A stretch of 64,000 nucleotides of DNA from Lepeophtheirus salmonis (GCF_016086655.4 NC_052137.2:36910007-36974006); one strand, 5' to 3'. Shown: positions 1-12,639, numbered from the stretch's first letter. Notes: generated by a model from the letters alone, not told the origin. Translations and numbers: made by a program.

Positions 1-19
1 ATGTGTTGGGTTTCGATTT

Positions 20-560
20 GGAAATGATAAACCAGTCTGAGACCGTTACACAAAATAAAAAACAACAAAAAAGCTCGGTTTGAACTGGTCTCATATAAAA
101 ATTAGGTCTAGATCGGTCCAAAGGAAAAATTCGGTCTATTTTGGTCTCAAACAAAAAATAGATCTAGACCGATTCTACAGATAAATTGTTAATAACATAA
201 CATCATATGTTTTTTCAAGTACAATGACGTTATACGAAGTTAAAACAGAGATATCTCGGATTAATTATGATTCCGCCGTCTCTTATGTGTATAAATGTGT
301 TTGTTCCAGAGCTTATCGTGTACTTTTGAGATTTTGGGAAAAAAATGAATGATTGCTGATCTGCAAAAATAAAAATGGTCTCTCATAATATATGAGACCG
401 AAAAAAATCGGTCCATAAAGTGAGACGGAAAAAAATCGATCTACGGTCTGATACCGCGGTCTGGACCGAAAAATCTGTCCCAATCGGTCTAGAAAAAATC
501 AGTTAAGACCGAACTGAAAAAAAAAATCGGTGCTGGACCGAGTCTCAAGACTAATATATA
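20..560. repeat. degenerate GGTCT/AGACCG-rich dispersed repeat
   Basis: The stretch is built from many short variants of ggtctagaccg, gatcggtcc and ggtctcatatatgagaccg separated by A-runs, so it is locally palindromic on a 10-20 base scale. Similar ggtcc/gtctt-rich blocks recur near 12640, 23690 and 52335. No coding frame is visible. It may be a degenerate satellite or the body of a non-autonomous element; its ends could not be fixed. Confidence 0.5.
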
Positions 561-1290
561 TGTTTTTATATTTAATACCAATTTGAGGGGAAGAAAAAAT
601 AAGTACACAAAACATCCTGGGTGTGGCCGTATTGAAGCTCACTTTATATATATATTATAATAACAACATAAATATGATTAGACTATTATAGAGAAATATA
701 GTATATAAACGTATCTTGACCTCGAAGAAATTTAAGTTGGATCCTTATTCCTACCCCCCCTCTTATGAAGTGTCTTTTCTATCAGCAAAAAATATTTGAT
801 ATTTTTTTACACATATTATATAAAATTTCTGTTTTAATTAACATAGTAAATTTTTCTTTTTTGAATGGTTCCATCCTATCTATCAAGGTTATCGATATTT
901 TATATTTATGTTGTTAAATAATTTCATTGAAAGAAGTTTAATCTGAAAAATATTGCAAAAAACTAAATAATATCCAATGTAATACTGTAATACAATATAT
1001 ATTTGAAATATCACAGCTGACGTTTATATGATATTGTTTTGTTAAATACATAATAACAAAATAATCGTCTATATATAACTTTACCTTCTTCATTTCTCTC
1101 TCCTTTTTTACATCATCTACTCTAATACTATGATGGTGCATTCCCTCTGGATGGAAATCTCCTGGAACTAAGATGATTAAGAACTTTAATAATATTTTTA
1201 TTGCTTGTTGAAATTATTGACAATTCATTTCAGCATTTTCTAAAAATGAAATGTAATTTATTTTATGTTAAACATTTTTTCATATCCATA
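561..1290. other. AT-rich intergenic DNA
   Basis: No gene, recognisable repeat or regulatory motif is seen. Short open frames here look like chance ORFs in AT-rich sequence. Confidence 0.5.
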
Positions 1291-1292
1291 TA

Positions 1293-2529
1293 CAGGGTTG
1301 TTCAAAACTTTTAAACCTTATTATTAATGCAATAATTAAATTATCAATAAAAAATCTAAATTTAGCTGTTATAAAAGTCTATAAGTATATTTCGAGCAAT
1401 AATTTTTATTAATAGCTATCCGCCATATATACGCCATCATTCGAAACTATTGATGATATTTGACGTTGAAATGAGTTGCATGCTGTACGGATCATTTTTT
1501 CGGGTAGTTCTTCCCATGCAGCTTCGATTGCATGTCATAGAGTATCCAAACTTTGATAGGATCGGACTTTCACATTCGACTCTAGATACCCCATACAAAA
1601 TAATCGCAGGAATTAGTATCGGACTTGAAGGTGGCCACATTAATTTGTCCTAAAATTAAATGTCCTTTTCCAACCATTCTTGAGTTCGGCGTCTGGTGTG
1701 TATGGGAGACCCAACTTGCTTGAATACGAACAAGCGTTATTTTCAAACCAATGAAGCAACACAGGTTCTAAAATCCTTAAAATGTAATCATTCTGGTTAT
1801 TCGGTTACCTTCGGACAAAAAAACTAAGGGGAGTTTCTCTCCGGAAACTCCGGCCAGACCATAAGAGTGGTAAGAACAGATATGGTTTTATCGTCCATGC
1901 ACACAACATTGGACCTGGACCAAATCCGATCGTTTTGTCTTTTGAATTGTTGATTCTAATTCCACTTCTTTTCATCGCTGAAAACCATTTTCGTCCTTGG
2001 TGTACAAACTTGTAACAATTATCGACAATGCTCGACTTTTTTCGCTCTAATACTGGCATTGATTTTTTGACCGTATGTTAACATGTAGGGCATCATCTTC
2101 AAATCCTCACGTACAATTCTACGTTGAAATTCCTATTTCATCACCCATTTTGGATATCGATCTTTTGGAATCATATAAATCTAGTCGAAGCATTTCAATG
2201 TTCTTCGGGTTTTGTTAAGTCCTGGGGCGGCTGGATCTTGGATTAAAATTGACAATTCAGGTCTCGCAGAGCTTCTTAATTGTATATTAAATCGAACTTA
2301 AGCTTATTTTCATAGATAAAAGTCGATAAATTTGAATTGGTATTGTTCCGTGGTTAAGGAAACTTAGACTTCATTCTGTAAGGGGTGCATTACGACTGAG
2401 GGAGTGAAAATTTGTTATTGGAGTATTGAATCTCTTTTCAATGTCAGCCAATCAGATTCCCCATTGATTGATTTGGCGCTAAAATAACTATGATGTAAAA
2501 TGAGAGGTTTAAACTATTGAACGACCGTG
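1293..2529 (-). mobile_element. Tc1/mariner-type transposon with intact TIRs, dead transposase
   Basis: A TA dinucleotide (1291-1292) precedes cagggttgttcaaaac, and the other end reads as its reverse complement (attgaacgaccgtg followed by TA at 2530-2531). The terminal inverted repeats are about 30 bp and imperfect. The 1237-bp length is what a mariner with a single transposase exon should have. The internal reading on the minus strand carries transposase-like motifs but several frame breaks, so the copy is inactive. Confidence 0.75.
1437..2059 (-). pseudogene. mariner-like transposase relic (C-terminal part)
   Basis: Minus-strand frames include MWPPSSPILIPAIILYGVSR at 1640-1581. This matches the WPPSSPDLNPLD-type block around the third catalytic acidic residue of Tc1/mariner transposases, with the usual Asp-Leu-Asn replaced by Ile-Leu-Ile. 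A second open segment (2059-1805) lies upstream in another frame. It sits wholly within the TIR-bounded element, so it is a decayed transposase. Confidence 0.65.
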
Positions 2530-2650
2530 TATATGCAATATACGTATAAATATACACTTGAAATATTTTGAAGGGCATTCTAACCTAATTAATGCATTTT
2601 CATGCACATTTTGTTCTTAAAGGAAGGAGTTTTGAGTTGAGGGGATTATA

Positions 2651-3413
2651 GCCAGGGCTGTATATATACTGAAATTTAAGGATGAGCGCAAGTCCGTCTT
2701 GAAATTCATTATCAAGTACCGAGTCTAATTAGAATTTCAAGTCGGAGTCCGAATCTAACAAGTTACACAATTGGATAGATATATGTTCACACGTATATTG
2801 TAATGTGTCTATCAATCTTGAGGTACACTACCACAAACAGATGAAATAACGCTCTCATACTCTGCTATGTGGTACACATTTAAAGGTAAATGAGTCATAG
2901 AAGCTAAACTAATATAGTTTTGATTTTCATAACAAGGGAAGGTAAATATTATCTTCAAAACTTAACATAATACTATTTAAGAAAATAAACAACAAGTATT
3001 TGCGAATCCTTGTTTGCTCAAAAGAAAAGGATTCTATTCAGAAGATCTTCCTTCATTGATAACCTCTGTTTTCTTAAAGTTAGTGTAAGAGCAGAGAGCC
3101 ATCTTTTTACACTCACTTGTAACGATGGCATTGACACTAACTAATGTCCAGAATACATGAAATGTTCTTTAATTATGGTGTCAAAGACAGTTTTTTCTTC
3201 TCCGAGTCTATGTTCATTCTCGACACTGATGATTGATTTTATAAATGACATTTTTCTTGAGGTAGGGTGAAATTTTTGATGAACTTTCTTGTGTCAGACT
3301 GCCCTAATAAACTTTTATCAATATTAAAAAACAGAAGGAAGTACTCGGGACTTGCGCTAGATCTGTCCGATTCCTAAGAATACAGAGCAAATACCCGAGT
3401 CGTTAGCGCTGGT
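2651..3413. mobile_element. possible non-autonomous TIR element
   Basis: The left edge TATA-gccagggct and the right edge agcgctgg-TTATA are imperfect inverted copies. A second inverted pair, gagcgcaagtcc near 2690 and ggacttgcgcta near 3350, lies just inside. The interior has no coding potential. The element class is not recognised, and the assignment rests only on inverted ends. Confidence 0.35.
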
Positions 3414-4449
3414 TATAACTTCATATTTTGTATGACGCGTTCCCCTTGAATTATTTGGACGTTCCATCTTTAATAACTTATGATAACGTAATCCCCCCCC
3501 ACTCTGATCATGACGTTGAATTATAACTTATTATTATAAGTAATGTGATTATCGACTCAGACTCAAGGAATTACTTAACAATCAACAAACCTTGATGCCC
3601 TCTTCTTCAACTTACTTAAAAGAAAAAAAAAGTATACCTTAAACACATATTCCTTAACTGGCCGCTCCCATAAAAACTTATAAGTGTCCTTGGGACTTAA
3701 AGTTGCCGATCTGTAATATTTTTTTGACCTAAGGTATATTTCTTTCTTCTTTATGAAAATTATCATTGTTATTTTTTAATTTTTTTAATCTGCCTTTTTT
3801 TAAGGGTCTTGTACTATTTTTGACCAAAGTGTTTTTCAATGATGCAATCTTACAATACAATACATGAAATAGACAACTTCTTGTTATCTTCATTCCTTAA
3901 AATGAAAAAAACCCTGCAAAATACATTCTACATCTTTACAAAAAAAAAAATAATTTAAACCATCCAATTAAATTATATCTTAATTACTATCTAAGGACAA
4001 AACGTCATTTGTTATGGTTACATATATATGCATAGGTATTTTTTTGGTTGAAAAAGAAGGTGAAACTATGGTTTTACTCAGAGCAAAAAAGAATAAATGT
4101 ATGTAGTATGATCAGGGCCGGTGCCACTAGGGTTGTTGTGTGACCCTCTCCCCTAAAATCATTCAAACTAAGTGTTTACAGACTGTGCAAACATTTAATT
4201 TTTAGGAAAAGAGACTCACAAGGCTTGAATGACCTCTTTTTAAAAAAAAAGTTGATTAAAAAAAAAAAAAAAATTCAAACGTCGTTCAGTAAAAATGAAC
4301 CAAATCATTGATTAAAAAGGGCCTTTTATTATGTTTTGGAAAAATGAAATGGCCCATAACGGTTTTTTTTATGTTCGTTTAATTAATTAGATGGATAGTG
4401 ATGAAAATTGTGCTTATTTTGGGGATTAAAAAAAAACAACAACTGAAAG
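3414..4449. other. AT-rich intergenic DNA
   Basis: It contains poly(C) and poly(A) tracts and no supported gene. Confidence 0.5.
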
Positions 4450-4700
4450 TCAACCTTTTGAAGAATGGTTTGAAGGAGAGCAGATTACCTTTCATAACGT
4501 TGCATTAGATCAGCTAAAATCAGCTATAACGACGGAGGAGGGGAAGAAAGGAATAAACAAGGACATAGGAAGAATGAATCCAAAGTCGATCTTCAATTCT
4601 ACTTGAAGTCCAACAACTACTGACAATTAGAACTCCTGAATAAATCTTTATGGGCACTCTCCTTCTTTTTTGAGCATACACTATTGATCAATCAGTTTTT
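4450..4700 (+). repeat. dispersed repeat family S, diverged copy
   Basis: The block has the family landmarks in order: aaccttttgaagaatg, an atcagctaaaatcagct pair, gaataaacaaggacat, and caattctacttgaagtccaac. The same order occurs at 28670, 32262 and 60610, and inverted at 29085 and 63360. It is non-coding and probably a SINE or MITE. Confidence 0.55.
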
Positions 4701-5036
4701 GAGTATAATTGATTGTAGAAGGAAAGGAAGTTCACTATTCAGGATTTAAATAATAGTGACAACAGCCGAGGAAAAAGAATTAATCCTTCAGATTCCAGGC
4801 CCAACTATGCTGGCCAGCAAAAAATTACATATTATTTATCTACCAACAGATGGAGTTGCACTGATTAAGTATGAGTAGAGGAGGGATTTTTGAAAAGAGT
4901 GATTTGAGAAGGTGGGAGCGAGAAATATGGTATTACTGGAATAAGACCTATGTTAATAACAGCCGGTCTGTTATATGATTTTGGGTAAGCAAATGAATTA
5001 CTGCTATAATGAGGAGAACCTTCTAGATTTAAAATA

Positions 5037-5260
5037 GTATTAGTGCGTGAATAATATCATAATTATATTTACGGTGATTTATATTTATTTTATCATGGAC
5101 TTTTAAAACAATTTATACTAAAGATAGGGGATAATTCTTCTTTTACAGGGAGTTATTAACACCGCGGCGACCTATTAAATAATGAACAAAAAAGAAGAAT
5201 GAGCACACGCATCAACCGATGAACTAAGTTTTTTCTTTACACCGATCCCTCCTTTAAGTA
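5037..5260 (+). repeat. dispersed repeat, paired with 21483-21700
   Basis: The block containing aaagataggggataattctt, then gggagttattaacacc, then aatgaacaaaaaagaagaatga is matched at 21550-21660 with substitutions and small indels. Both copies are non-coding. Confidence 0.5.
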
Positions 5261-5354
5261 TATGTAAGTAAACATTATAGTATAAAAATTACTTTATCTA
5301 ATCTAGGAATTGTCTTTGAAGTCCATATAAGTAGTGTATATTTCATTCTCTATG

Positions 5355-5447
5355 AACGACCATGATTCGAACCTACGCACATAGAGTTCAAGAGAGAATA
5401 ATTTCTCGTGAGTGTGCAATTCATTGAACTACATCGCTTCATAGATT
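5355..5447 (-). other. degenerate tRNA-like / tRNA-derived sequence
   Basis: On the minus strand a box A-like tagttcaatga is followed about 50 bases later by a good box B (ggttcgaatca), as in tRNA genes and tRNA-derived SINEs. A proper anticodon stem-loop and a matched acceptor stem could not be folded by eye, so this is called tRNA-like rather than a tRNA gene. Confidence 0.35.
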
Positions 5448-6599
5448 TACATCCTATTTAAAAAAAAAAAAAATAATATCGTCATATCAGAGTTGAAAAA
5501 AAATATCAAAACCCCCTCCCCCAAAAAAATCCTTGCATCAGTCCTGAGTATCATAGCAACAAGTACAATTCCACTCAAATACGTCATGCAAATATTTAAT
5601 ATGTAATCAATTATACATTATAAAATATACCTGATAAGAACCTACAAGTACTAACAGTTTTTTTTTTCTTCTATTTTTCATGGGAGAAAAGTTCATGGGA
5701 TGCATCATGCAGGGATGAAGAAATTTACTGTCAAATTCTATAATTGATGCATATTTAAACAAATATATACAACCATATGTATATACCGGTTGAAAAATAA
5801 AAAAATATACACTCATAGAATTCAAAGCTCCGAAGTGATAAATGACTGATTTTCAAAATTTCAGGAATAAATAAAATATATAAAGTATCAGATCTCAATA
5901 CTAAAATTTCTAATTTTTTAAATTGATCTGAGAATGGCATCAGAGTGGGACATACGACTTAAGTTCAGAGCTTTAATTTGTGCAGATCATACCCTAAATC
6001 AATGTTAATGGAAATACGCGTGTACGACTGATTTTTGACTTCCACCATGCTTTTAAATATAGACGTAATTGTGTATGAGTGTTTTCTCAAAATCTGTTGT
6101 TCTTACCCAGCAGTCGGTACAATACATCATTTCAAAAAATTCTAGTAATAGTGACGTCATAGAAAAGGATTGGTTGCATGTTCTGTCAAATTCCACCAAT
6201 CGGTACGATACATCAAATTAAAAATTATATGATGCTAAAAGACCAAAGGAAACTTTGAAATAAGTATTGCAGTCGTAGAAAATCCATTATCTATGCAGAT
6301 AATCTCAAGAACATCATTGAGAGGAGTCAAAGTGGCTCCTTATAGTCCCAAAACCAATACTTTTGATTATTCGTTATGGCAGTATTTATGTTTACTACTA
6401 TTATTAATTGTGTATAGAAATATATGTGTGATACGCGTGTACCTATGTAGAAGTATCTCTTATTCATTCCGTGCTTATTATAAGAATATATCCGTGATAG
6501 GATTGAATAACGGTTGGCGTAGTCGATAGTTTAAGCAGAAAAGACCAAGCACTGTGAGACCATAGGTACTCAAGACTACTAGGTGAAGAAATTGATCCA
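5448..6599. other. intergenic DNA without recognised features
   Basis: Several 60-80 codon open frames exist but have no recognisable domains and low-complexity composition. Nothing else is seen. Confidence 0.45.
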
Positions 6600-7032
6600 G
6601 CCACTGAACCTTCATTATTATTTGGCCACCCTTCTCTGCACACTATTTCCCCATTGACTATGCCATTTGAGGTGTAGTCGAGAAGATAACCATCCTAGCA
6701 TTTACCAAAATTTGGATGCTCTCAATCAGCAGTGGGTGGACATTTACAAGGCCTTCATTCAGAAGTGCTGAAGCTCCTGTAGCCACAGTTTGGAGGCCAA
6801 AGGAAATAATTTTGAAACTTAGAAAGGTATATAATAAACAAGTCTGTGAAAAAGCTTCAATTTTATACTCTTTTTACTGTATCTCTCTCCATTGAAGGAT
6901 TACTCCAATAGTATCAGCAAAGGTTAACAGAATTGAATAGAGAAATAGCTGACTATAATGGAGATGGTATTTTATACCATATTATGGAAAATAATAAAGT
7001 ACCAACTGTGTAAATTTGTTGTTTGCACCTTG
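6600..7032 (+). pseudogene. mariner transposase C-terminal relic and 3' end
   Basis: Plus-strand frames near 6700-6770 read NLDALNQQWVDIYKAFIQKC. This resembles the transposase C-terminus (Val-Asp-Ser-Leu-Lys ... Phe-Ile-x-Lys-Ala-Cys) seen in the other copies of this window. A caccttgTA end at 7032 could be the 3' TIR. Stops and frame changes show decay, and no 5' TIR was found. Confidence 0.45.
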
Positions 7033-7269
7033 TATATAGGAATTTGCATTGGAATCAATGGGAAAAATGATTATCTAACAACATATGTTGTTTGAGTTTA
7101 TGCATTTTTTTTGTACATATGGTATATCGGGTGAAACCTGGGAATTTACATAATCAAATGATTCCAAATTCGATTAATTTTAGGTGATTTACTTAATTAC
7201 ATCCGAATATTTATTGTTTTTATCAGGTACAGATTGATTAGCAAAATAATTTTTTAATTTTTTTCCATT

Positions 7270-7640
7270 AATGAACAAAATACCATTGAAGCAGAAAACA
7301 AGGCAGAAGGTTTCGACATACACATTCCCACTGAAATTTCAAAGCAAATTGGTGTATCCAGGAAGACTGTTTACAACATAGAAAATAAACTGGAATATGA
7401 TGGGTGGGAACATTGAAGGGAAGGATGGCCCTGGTAAGAAACCTAGTTTTAAGTCGAAAATCCTCAAAAAACACATTAAGGAAAACCCAACTACATCAAA
7501 ACCAAATAATTCTAAGGTTCTTGGAGTCTCACAAACTGAATTTAATGGAACAGTTGGAAAATTTGGTGGTAAGTACTTGGTAATGTTGAAGAGGTATTTA
7601 CTTACAAACAGTATGCTCAATCTCCCACGTTAGTTTGTAA
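7270..7640 (+). pseudogene. mariner transposase N-terminal domain, frameshifted
   Basis: One frame reads EISKQIGVSRKTVYNIE, a typical helix-turn-helix of the Tc1/mariner DNA-binding domain. After a frameshift, 7397-7633 continues with a GPGKKPSFKSKIL-type linker, a second helix (KVLGVSQTEF) and a KYLVMLKRYLLT block, which in relatives precedes the catalytic domain. The catalytic core is missing where other sequence is inserted. The order and spacing make the family assignment firm; the copy is non-functional. Confidence 0.65.
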
Positions 7641-8299
7641 ATTTCAAGTTTCCACCCGGTACATATTTGAGACAAATATTTTCATGGGAAAGGATGTCAA
7701 GGAAATGGTGCATTAGGGGTGTCGAACATACGACTGGTCTTGAAATTCAGTCAGGGAACAAATCTACATGATTAAAAAAATATTGTTATACATAAATAAG
7801 AATAAAAATCTTTTCAATAAATACACAATTTTATACTTTAAAAATGGGATGTACTGGTACATAGATAAAGATCAATATAGGGGAGTCAAAGGGTGTCCAT
7901 TAGTAATTCGGAAGCAAGGGGTTGGAGGACCATACCAGGGTGTGGGTATATATGATGTAAAATCTGGCTGGTGATTGTGGGGCTACAGATAATCTGGGGT
8001 AGAGGTATGCCCCTTTATATTATGGCACTCATAGGCTTTTCTCTGACAAAAGGGATAAGATAAATATAAAACAAATTAATATTTTGTAAATTTGCTATAG
8101 AACTGTTCTTTCAACCAAATCCTCAGAATACCTAAAATCCACTATAGAATGATAGTTTAAAACGTTCACAGTTAAGAAAAAGTGCAATATATTTACAGAA
8201 TCAATGTTATGTAGACGACTTTACAATGATATTTTGGAAAAGTCCGTATAAGACAATAAAGTCAATCAAAAACAAGTTTGGGGTCGTATATAATCATTC

Positions 8300-9712
8300 T
8301 CTAAACTATCCGGGTTGTTGATGAATGAAGAGAAAACTGAAAATATCATTCATTATAACAGGTTACATGGAAAGGCTTGGCCTCATTTTAAATTGAAATC
8401 AAAGTTACAACTCTTGGAATCTTGGATAGGCAAAGGAAGTTGCTAAATGAATGCAAAGAGATTTGTAAGATAATTTGGAAAACAACTTCTTACTTATCTT
8501 CTTTCAATTTAAAAGTATGGGATTAGAACAGAGCATGGAATATTTATATTATTCCTAAAGTAAAGCACCACTTCCGTGTTACACCTTTCAACAAGAATAT
8601 CACTTGGGGAAAATTATGTATAGAAAATTCCAACTTGAATTTATTAACAAAAAACTTAAACCACTAAAGACCCATTGAACTTAGGGGCTTGGGTGTGATG
8701 GATTCGTTTTTCTATGAAAATATCTTAATTTCTATTGGATTAAAAAGTTATGGAAATATAACGACTCTTGGAAAATTCATTTAAATAAATTCTTAAAGCT
8801 AAACCACGTGGAATTTCAGGTAGGGACTTTGGATGTTTATTTAGTATACTCGTTATACTCAAAGTGTTTTAAAAATTTTTGTGATGGTGTTGGAGGTTGC
8901 ATAAGCAAAAGTGTTGTGTGTAGTATAAACTCCAATATTGCTGCAGATGTTAACTTGAAAGATTGTCTAATGGATAAAATGGTTTTTGTCTTATATTCAT
9001 CTATTTTTGGGGAAAAACAATTTAGTAAAACGTCCTCTCGTCCCTTTTAAACTGAAATCATGCGATACAAGTACTTCCTACTTGAGAAAACGTATATAAC
9101 CACCAACCCTTAACACCATTCAACGCATATTTGGAACAACACATCATTAAAAAACGTAGCCAAGAAAGTCTTAAGACAATCACCGATAGATTTTTTAAGT
9201 TGAGCAAAAGATAATTTAAATACAGAATACTATCCGGGACTCTCGAGGTTGCTGCCAAGTATTTTAATGAGGAACGGGGCATTTGCTTCTTCTGTCCATG
9301 TTTTAAAGAAACAACCAATCATATTTTGTGGGAATGCCAATCTTTATTTAAAATTTATGGGGATATTATTAAAAAGGTTAGTATATTATTCAATAACCAA
9401 CTGGGTAAAAAAGATTTCCTCTGTACTTCAAATAATAAGAAAGTTGATGCAATTGTTATTAAAACGCAATAAATAGTTTATAAATTACGGACAGCAAAAT
9501 AAAACAACCTCAATGGAATTTTACATATTCCCAATCTTTATGTAAATGTCTTATTGAAAAATTCAACTCTTTTATTTTTATTTCATCGTCCAATTAATGT
9601 TATTTCTAAAAATGTATTTTAAATATTCTTGATTGTGTTGTATTACAATGAGATTGTTAATGTTAAAATGTATGGCAATAAAGGCCAATAAAAAATATTA
9701 AAAAAAAACGAT
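8300..9712 (+). mobile_element. 5'-truncated non-LTR retrotransposon (LINE) fragment
   Basis: Plus-strand frames show RPIELRGLGVMDSFFYENI near 8670-8725, resembling the post-thumb 'GGLGV.D' segment after LINE reverse transcriptase. Further on, CFFCPCFKETTNHILWECQS near 9285-9345 is a C-x2-C...H...C knuckle as found at LINE ORF2 C-termini. The fragment ends with ggcaataaaggccaataaa and an A-run at about 9700. Stops and frameshifts are numerous, so it is dead, and the clade cannot be fixed by eye. Confidence 0.6.
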
Positions 9713-9834
9713 AGAAAGAAGATTCCTCTGTTCTTTTTCAAAGCTAGCAGTAAATCGGCCAGGAGGCCTACTATAAAATGCTTAGGTAGGCCATCTTACC
9801 ATGACTGAAGAGCAACTACTCGGAGGGTAACCAC

Positions 9835-10150
9835 GTGTGGACTCAGGACGACACCCTCTCTCACACGTCTTCCAAGTGCAAAAAGTTATGTGCACATAAT
9901 ATGGCTCGATTCTGGTCCAAAGTGATATGCCCCCCTTCCTCACCAGATTGGAATCCACTGGACTTTTCTATATGTGGCACTTTGGAGAGGGAAACCAACA
10001 GGACCTTACACTCAAATGTGGACTCACTGAAGTCCTCCATAGTGCCTGCATGGGGCAAATTGTCAGAGAAGTTCTTCATCTACTCCTGAATGGGCTTCAG
10101 GTGACATATGAAGGCTGTGATTGATAATGAAGGTGGTCATATTGAGTCAA
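9835..10150 (+). pseudogene. mariner transposase C-terminal part
   Basis: The open frame 9835-10089 starts in QDDTLSHTSSKCKKL, the second acidic-residue block ('Q-D-G-A-P-x-H-T' in relatives, here with Gly and Ala lost). It contains CPPSSPDWNPLDFSICGTLE, the third acidic block, and a VDSLKSSIV helix. After a stop the frame continues to IDNEGGHIE, the usual C-terminal end of these enzymes. It is one of the best-preserved transposase relics in the window. Confidence 0.75.
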
Positions 10151-10279
10151 AAAGTTTTGCAGATACTTTGTTTACATGTTTTGTAAACATTTTTTTTTAC
10201 CTATTATTGAAAATATAACATTATTGATGTATTTCTAAATCCATCTCTCGAGTATTTGTTTTGCTGCCCTACCCCCTGT

Positions 10280-11755
10280 ATATGTATTGTGGATTGGAAA
10301 AATTTAGTTTACTCAGAATATGAAGGGACACACACACATCCACTTGCCAACTATGCCTTTATGATATACATACCCCTCTTTTCAAGTGAAGTCAACGTAT
10401 CCCTTTTCTTACACATACCTGGTTTAGTATATGTTTTTCTATGGTCTAGCCCATAAAGAAATAGGTGAATACATAGAGATGACAAAGGGATTTCGATTGA
10501 CAGTTCAACATATTAAGGCTATAGTAGAAAAAAAATCTTCCGTCCATAGCAACGAATGTCCCCTATGGCAAATGATAGAAACAAAGATACAATAATACCT
10601 TGAAATACAAGAACCACAGCATGCAAGCATTTATTAAAATACGAGATGGTCGAGAGTTTGCAACAGACCGCTAGAGTTACTTCAAGCTTAATTGTATTAG
10701 TTATTTATTTTGGGATAAATTGATTTGACTGACGTGATGAATGGTAATATAATTACAATACTTTCCCAGCTCCAATTCTATTTGAAATGTAGAAGATTCT
10801 GCTCTTTATGGCAGTATTTTATTTTCTCCCCAACTAATCATCATAAATTTATATTTTTTGTCAAACTCTTATTATTTTTCGTTGATTCTTGAGGAGATCG
10901 GATGTCATATAATTGATATAATTATTTAGTAGTTATTTATGAGTATACTCATCAAAAACAGAGAACAACACTGAAGATTTCTTGGGGAGTTATCTTCTAT
11001 ATTAAAAAAAACCACATTTGTTTATTAGTCTACCCCTAATTACTCTGGTCAATGCCGGGCAACACAACTAGTATATATATATATATTAAATATTACCATC
11101 ATTCAGGAAGTTGTATTATTTTGCCGCAAGACTGCGCCCCTTTCATCGTTTTGTAAACAAATGAATGCCCCATTACATGACTTTAAGAATAGATAAATAA
11201 TGTTTTTTTCACGCAGCGTAATGATAATATTTAATGAACATAATTGTTCATTTATGTCACAATTTAATGTCACTTTTTTTCATATAATGTCCGCATATAA
11301 TAAATACGTCATAATATACATATTGATGTGTTTTCTTGTACCACAACTGGTGGATTGATTTATTGGTAGATCACGTCAATAAAGTTTTTTTTTTTTCTTC
11401 CATATACATACAACGAATGAAGGCATATCATTTTTGTTTCTTCAAAGCATATTTACTTTCTAATAAATATCTAATACTCTAATTATCATCACATGATCTT
11501 TTCGAATTCTAAGTAGCACAAAATGATTAACTTTCATTTTAATTAACAGTTAAATTAATCTCTTATTGATGATATAAATCATGTTGAATTTTTTTCTTCT
11601 CAATGTTACTGACTTGTTCAATTTGTTGTTATATGTATGTCCATAGAATATCAAAGTGTAGCCCTAGTGGAAGTGATATGTGTTCAACAAAAATATACAA
11701 CAGGTAAACTGCAAATCATGGAGTACATCGTTGCCCCCTTAAATTATGAAATACA
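10280..11755. other. AT-rich intergenic DNA
   Basis: It contains a short (TA)n run near 11075 and no supported gene. A 37-codon frame starting at 10479 has no recognisable motif. Confidence 0.45.
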
Positions 11756-11819
11756 GGGTGCATTATTTTTTTTACTACTGAAGTAAATATTAAAAGCTCT
11801 CTTTTTGACACATAGCATC

Positions 11820-12330
11820 ATATATTTTTTTTTAAATTGGGATTTTATTAAAATTTAATATAAAGATTAAAATAATAATAAAATACATCAAGAGGGATTA
11901 CGATAAAATTAATCATAAATAAACTTTATGGTTTGAAATTAACCCTTCGATTAGAGCCCAACCCTTCAATATTAACAACTATTTTTTTTTTACAGACTAT
12001 ATAATAATATACTAATGTCTACAACTACAAAATTTTAGTACATTCAATATGAAAATGATAAAATTAAAACAAACAACAACAGCTATGTCTCTGATGTTCA
12101 GGAATCTACTTACTAAACATTGAAGGGTTGAGTAGAACTTACATGACCATTCTGAGAAAAATCAAAAAAATTCTGCAGCGTATTTTCATTCTCTATCCTC
12201 GCAACGGGGGATCCTGAAGGAAAAGGTTGCGTATCTTGCTGCAGATGCAATAAAAAATTTCCTCAAAGAGTAAAAGCTTATTGGACACCCAGAAGTGAGG
12301 CAGCTACCTACATCGTATTTGGTGTGGTAC
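11820..12330 (+). repeat. dispersed repeat, paired with 57600-57975
   Basis: The landmarks aaccttcaatattaacaac-type, tactaatgtctacaactacaa, ctatcctcgcaacggggga and gcttattggacacccaga recur in the same order and orientation in the second copy, with gaps. It is non-coding on inspection; the origin is unknown, possibly part of a larger transposon. Confidence 0.55.
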
Positions 12331-12639
12331 AAGTGCCTAATTTTGACCCCAAAATCCCTTTTATAAAATAAAATAACAAGTAATTAGTCTTGGGTTGGTC
12401 AAAAAATGACTACTGTTCTAATAATCCGTATTGGTCTTTAATCGTAACTATAACAGCTGAAATGACGTAGTTACTAAACATGTCCTTCAGGCTATTCAAC
12501 ATAACTTCTTTCAAGAGACAAGATACTTGAAGTTTAAATTAGGATGTGTTTGGCTAGAACTGATATGTTATGTTCTACCTATAATTCATTACTTTCTTTG
12601 TTTTTATATTATTCAGTCCTAGCTATAACCAAGTTGAGA

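Larger units (their letters stand above)
7228..10278 (+). mobile_element. Tc1/mariner element split by a LINE insertion
   Basis: The left edge TA-cagattgattagcaaaataa and the right edge (reverse complement TA-cagggggtagggcagcaaaa) are plausible TIRs. A plus-strand transposase N-terminus (7270-7640) and C-terminus (9835-10150) lie in the correct order inside. Between them lies a retroelement fragment ending in poly(A) near 9710. Removing the insert leaves about 1 kb, close to mariner size. The nesting is inferred; the left TIR is weak. Confidence 0.5.

Noticed and set aside
7339..7620. Minus-strand 93-codon frame
   Set aside because: Antisense to the mariner transposase N-terminus, which has recognisable helix-turn-helix motifs on the plus strand.
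10479..10595. Short 37-codon frame beginning MTKGFRLTVQHIKA
   Set aside because: Protein-like start but very short, without splice sites or partner exons.
11075..11095. TA dinucleotide run
   Set aside because: A short microsatellite typical of AT-rich genomes; no further meaning.
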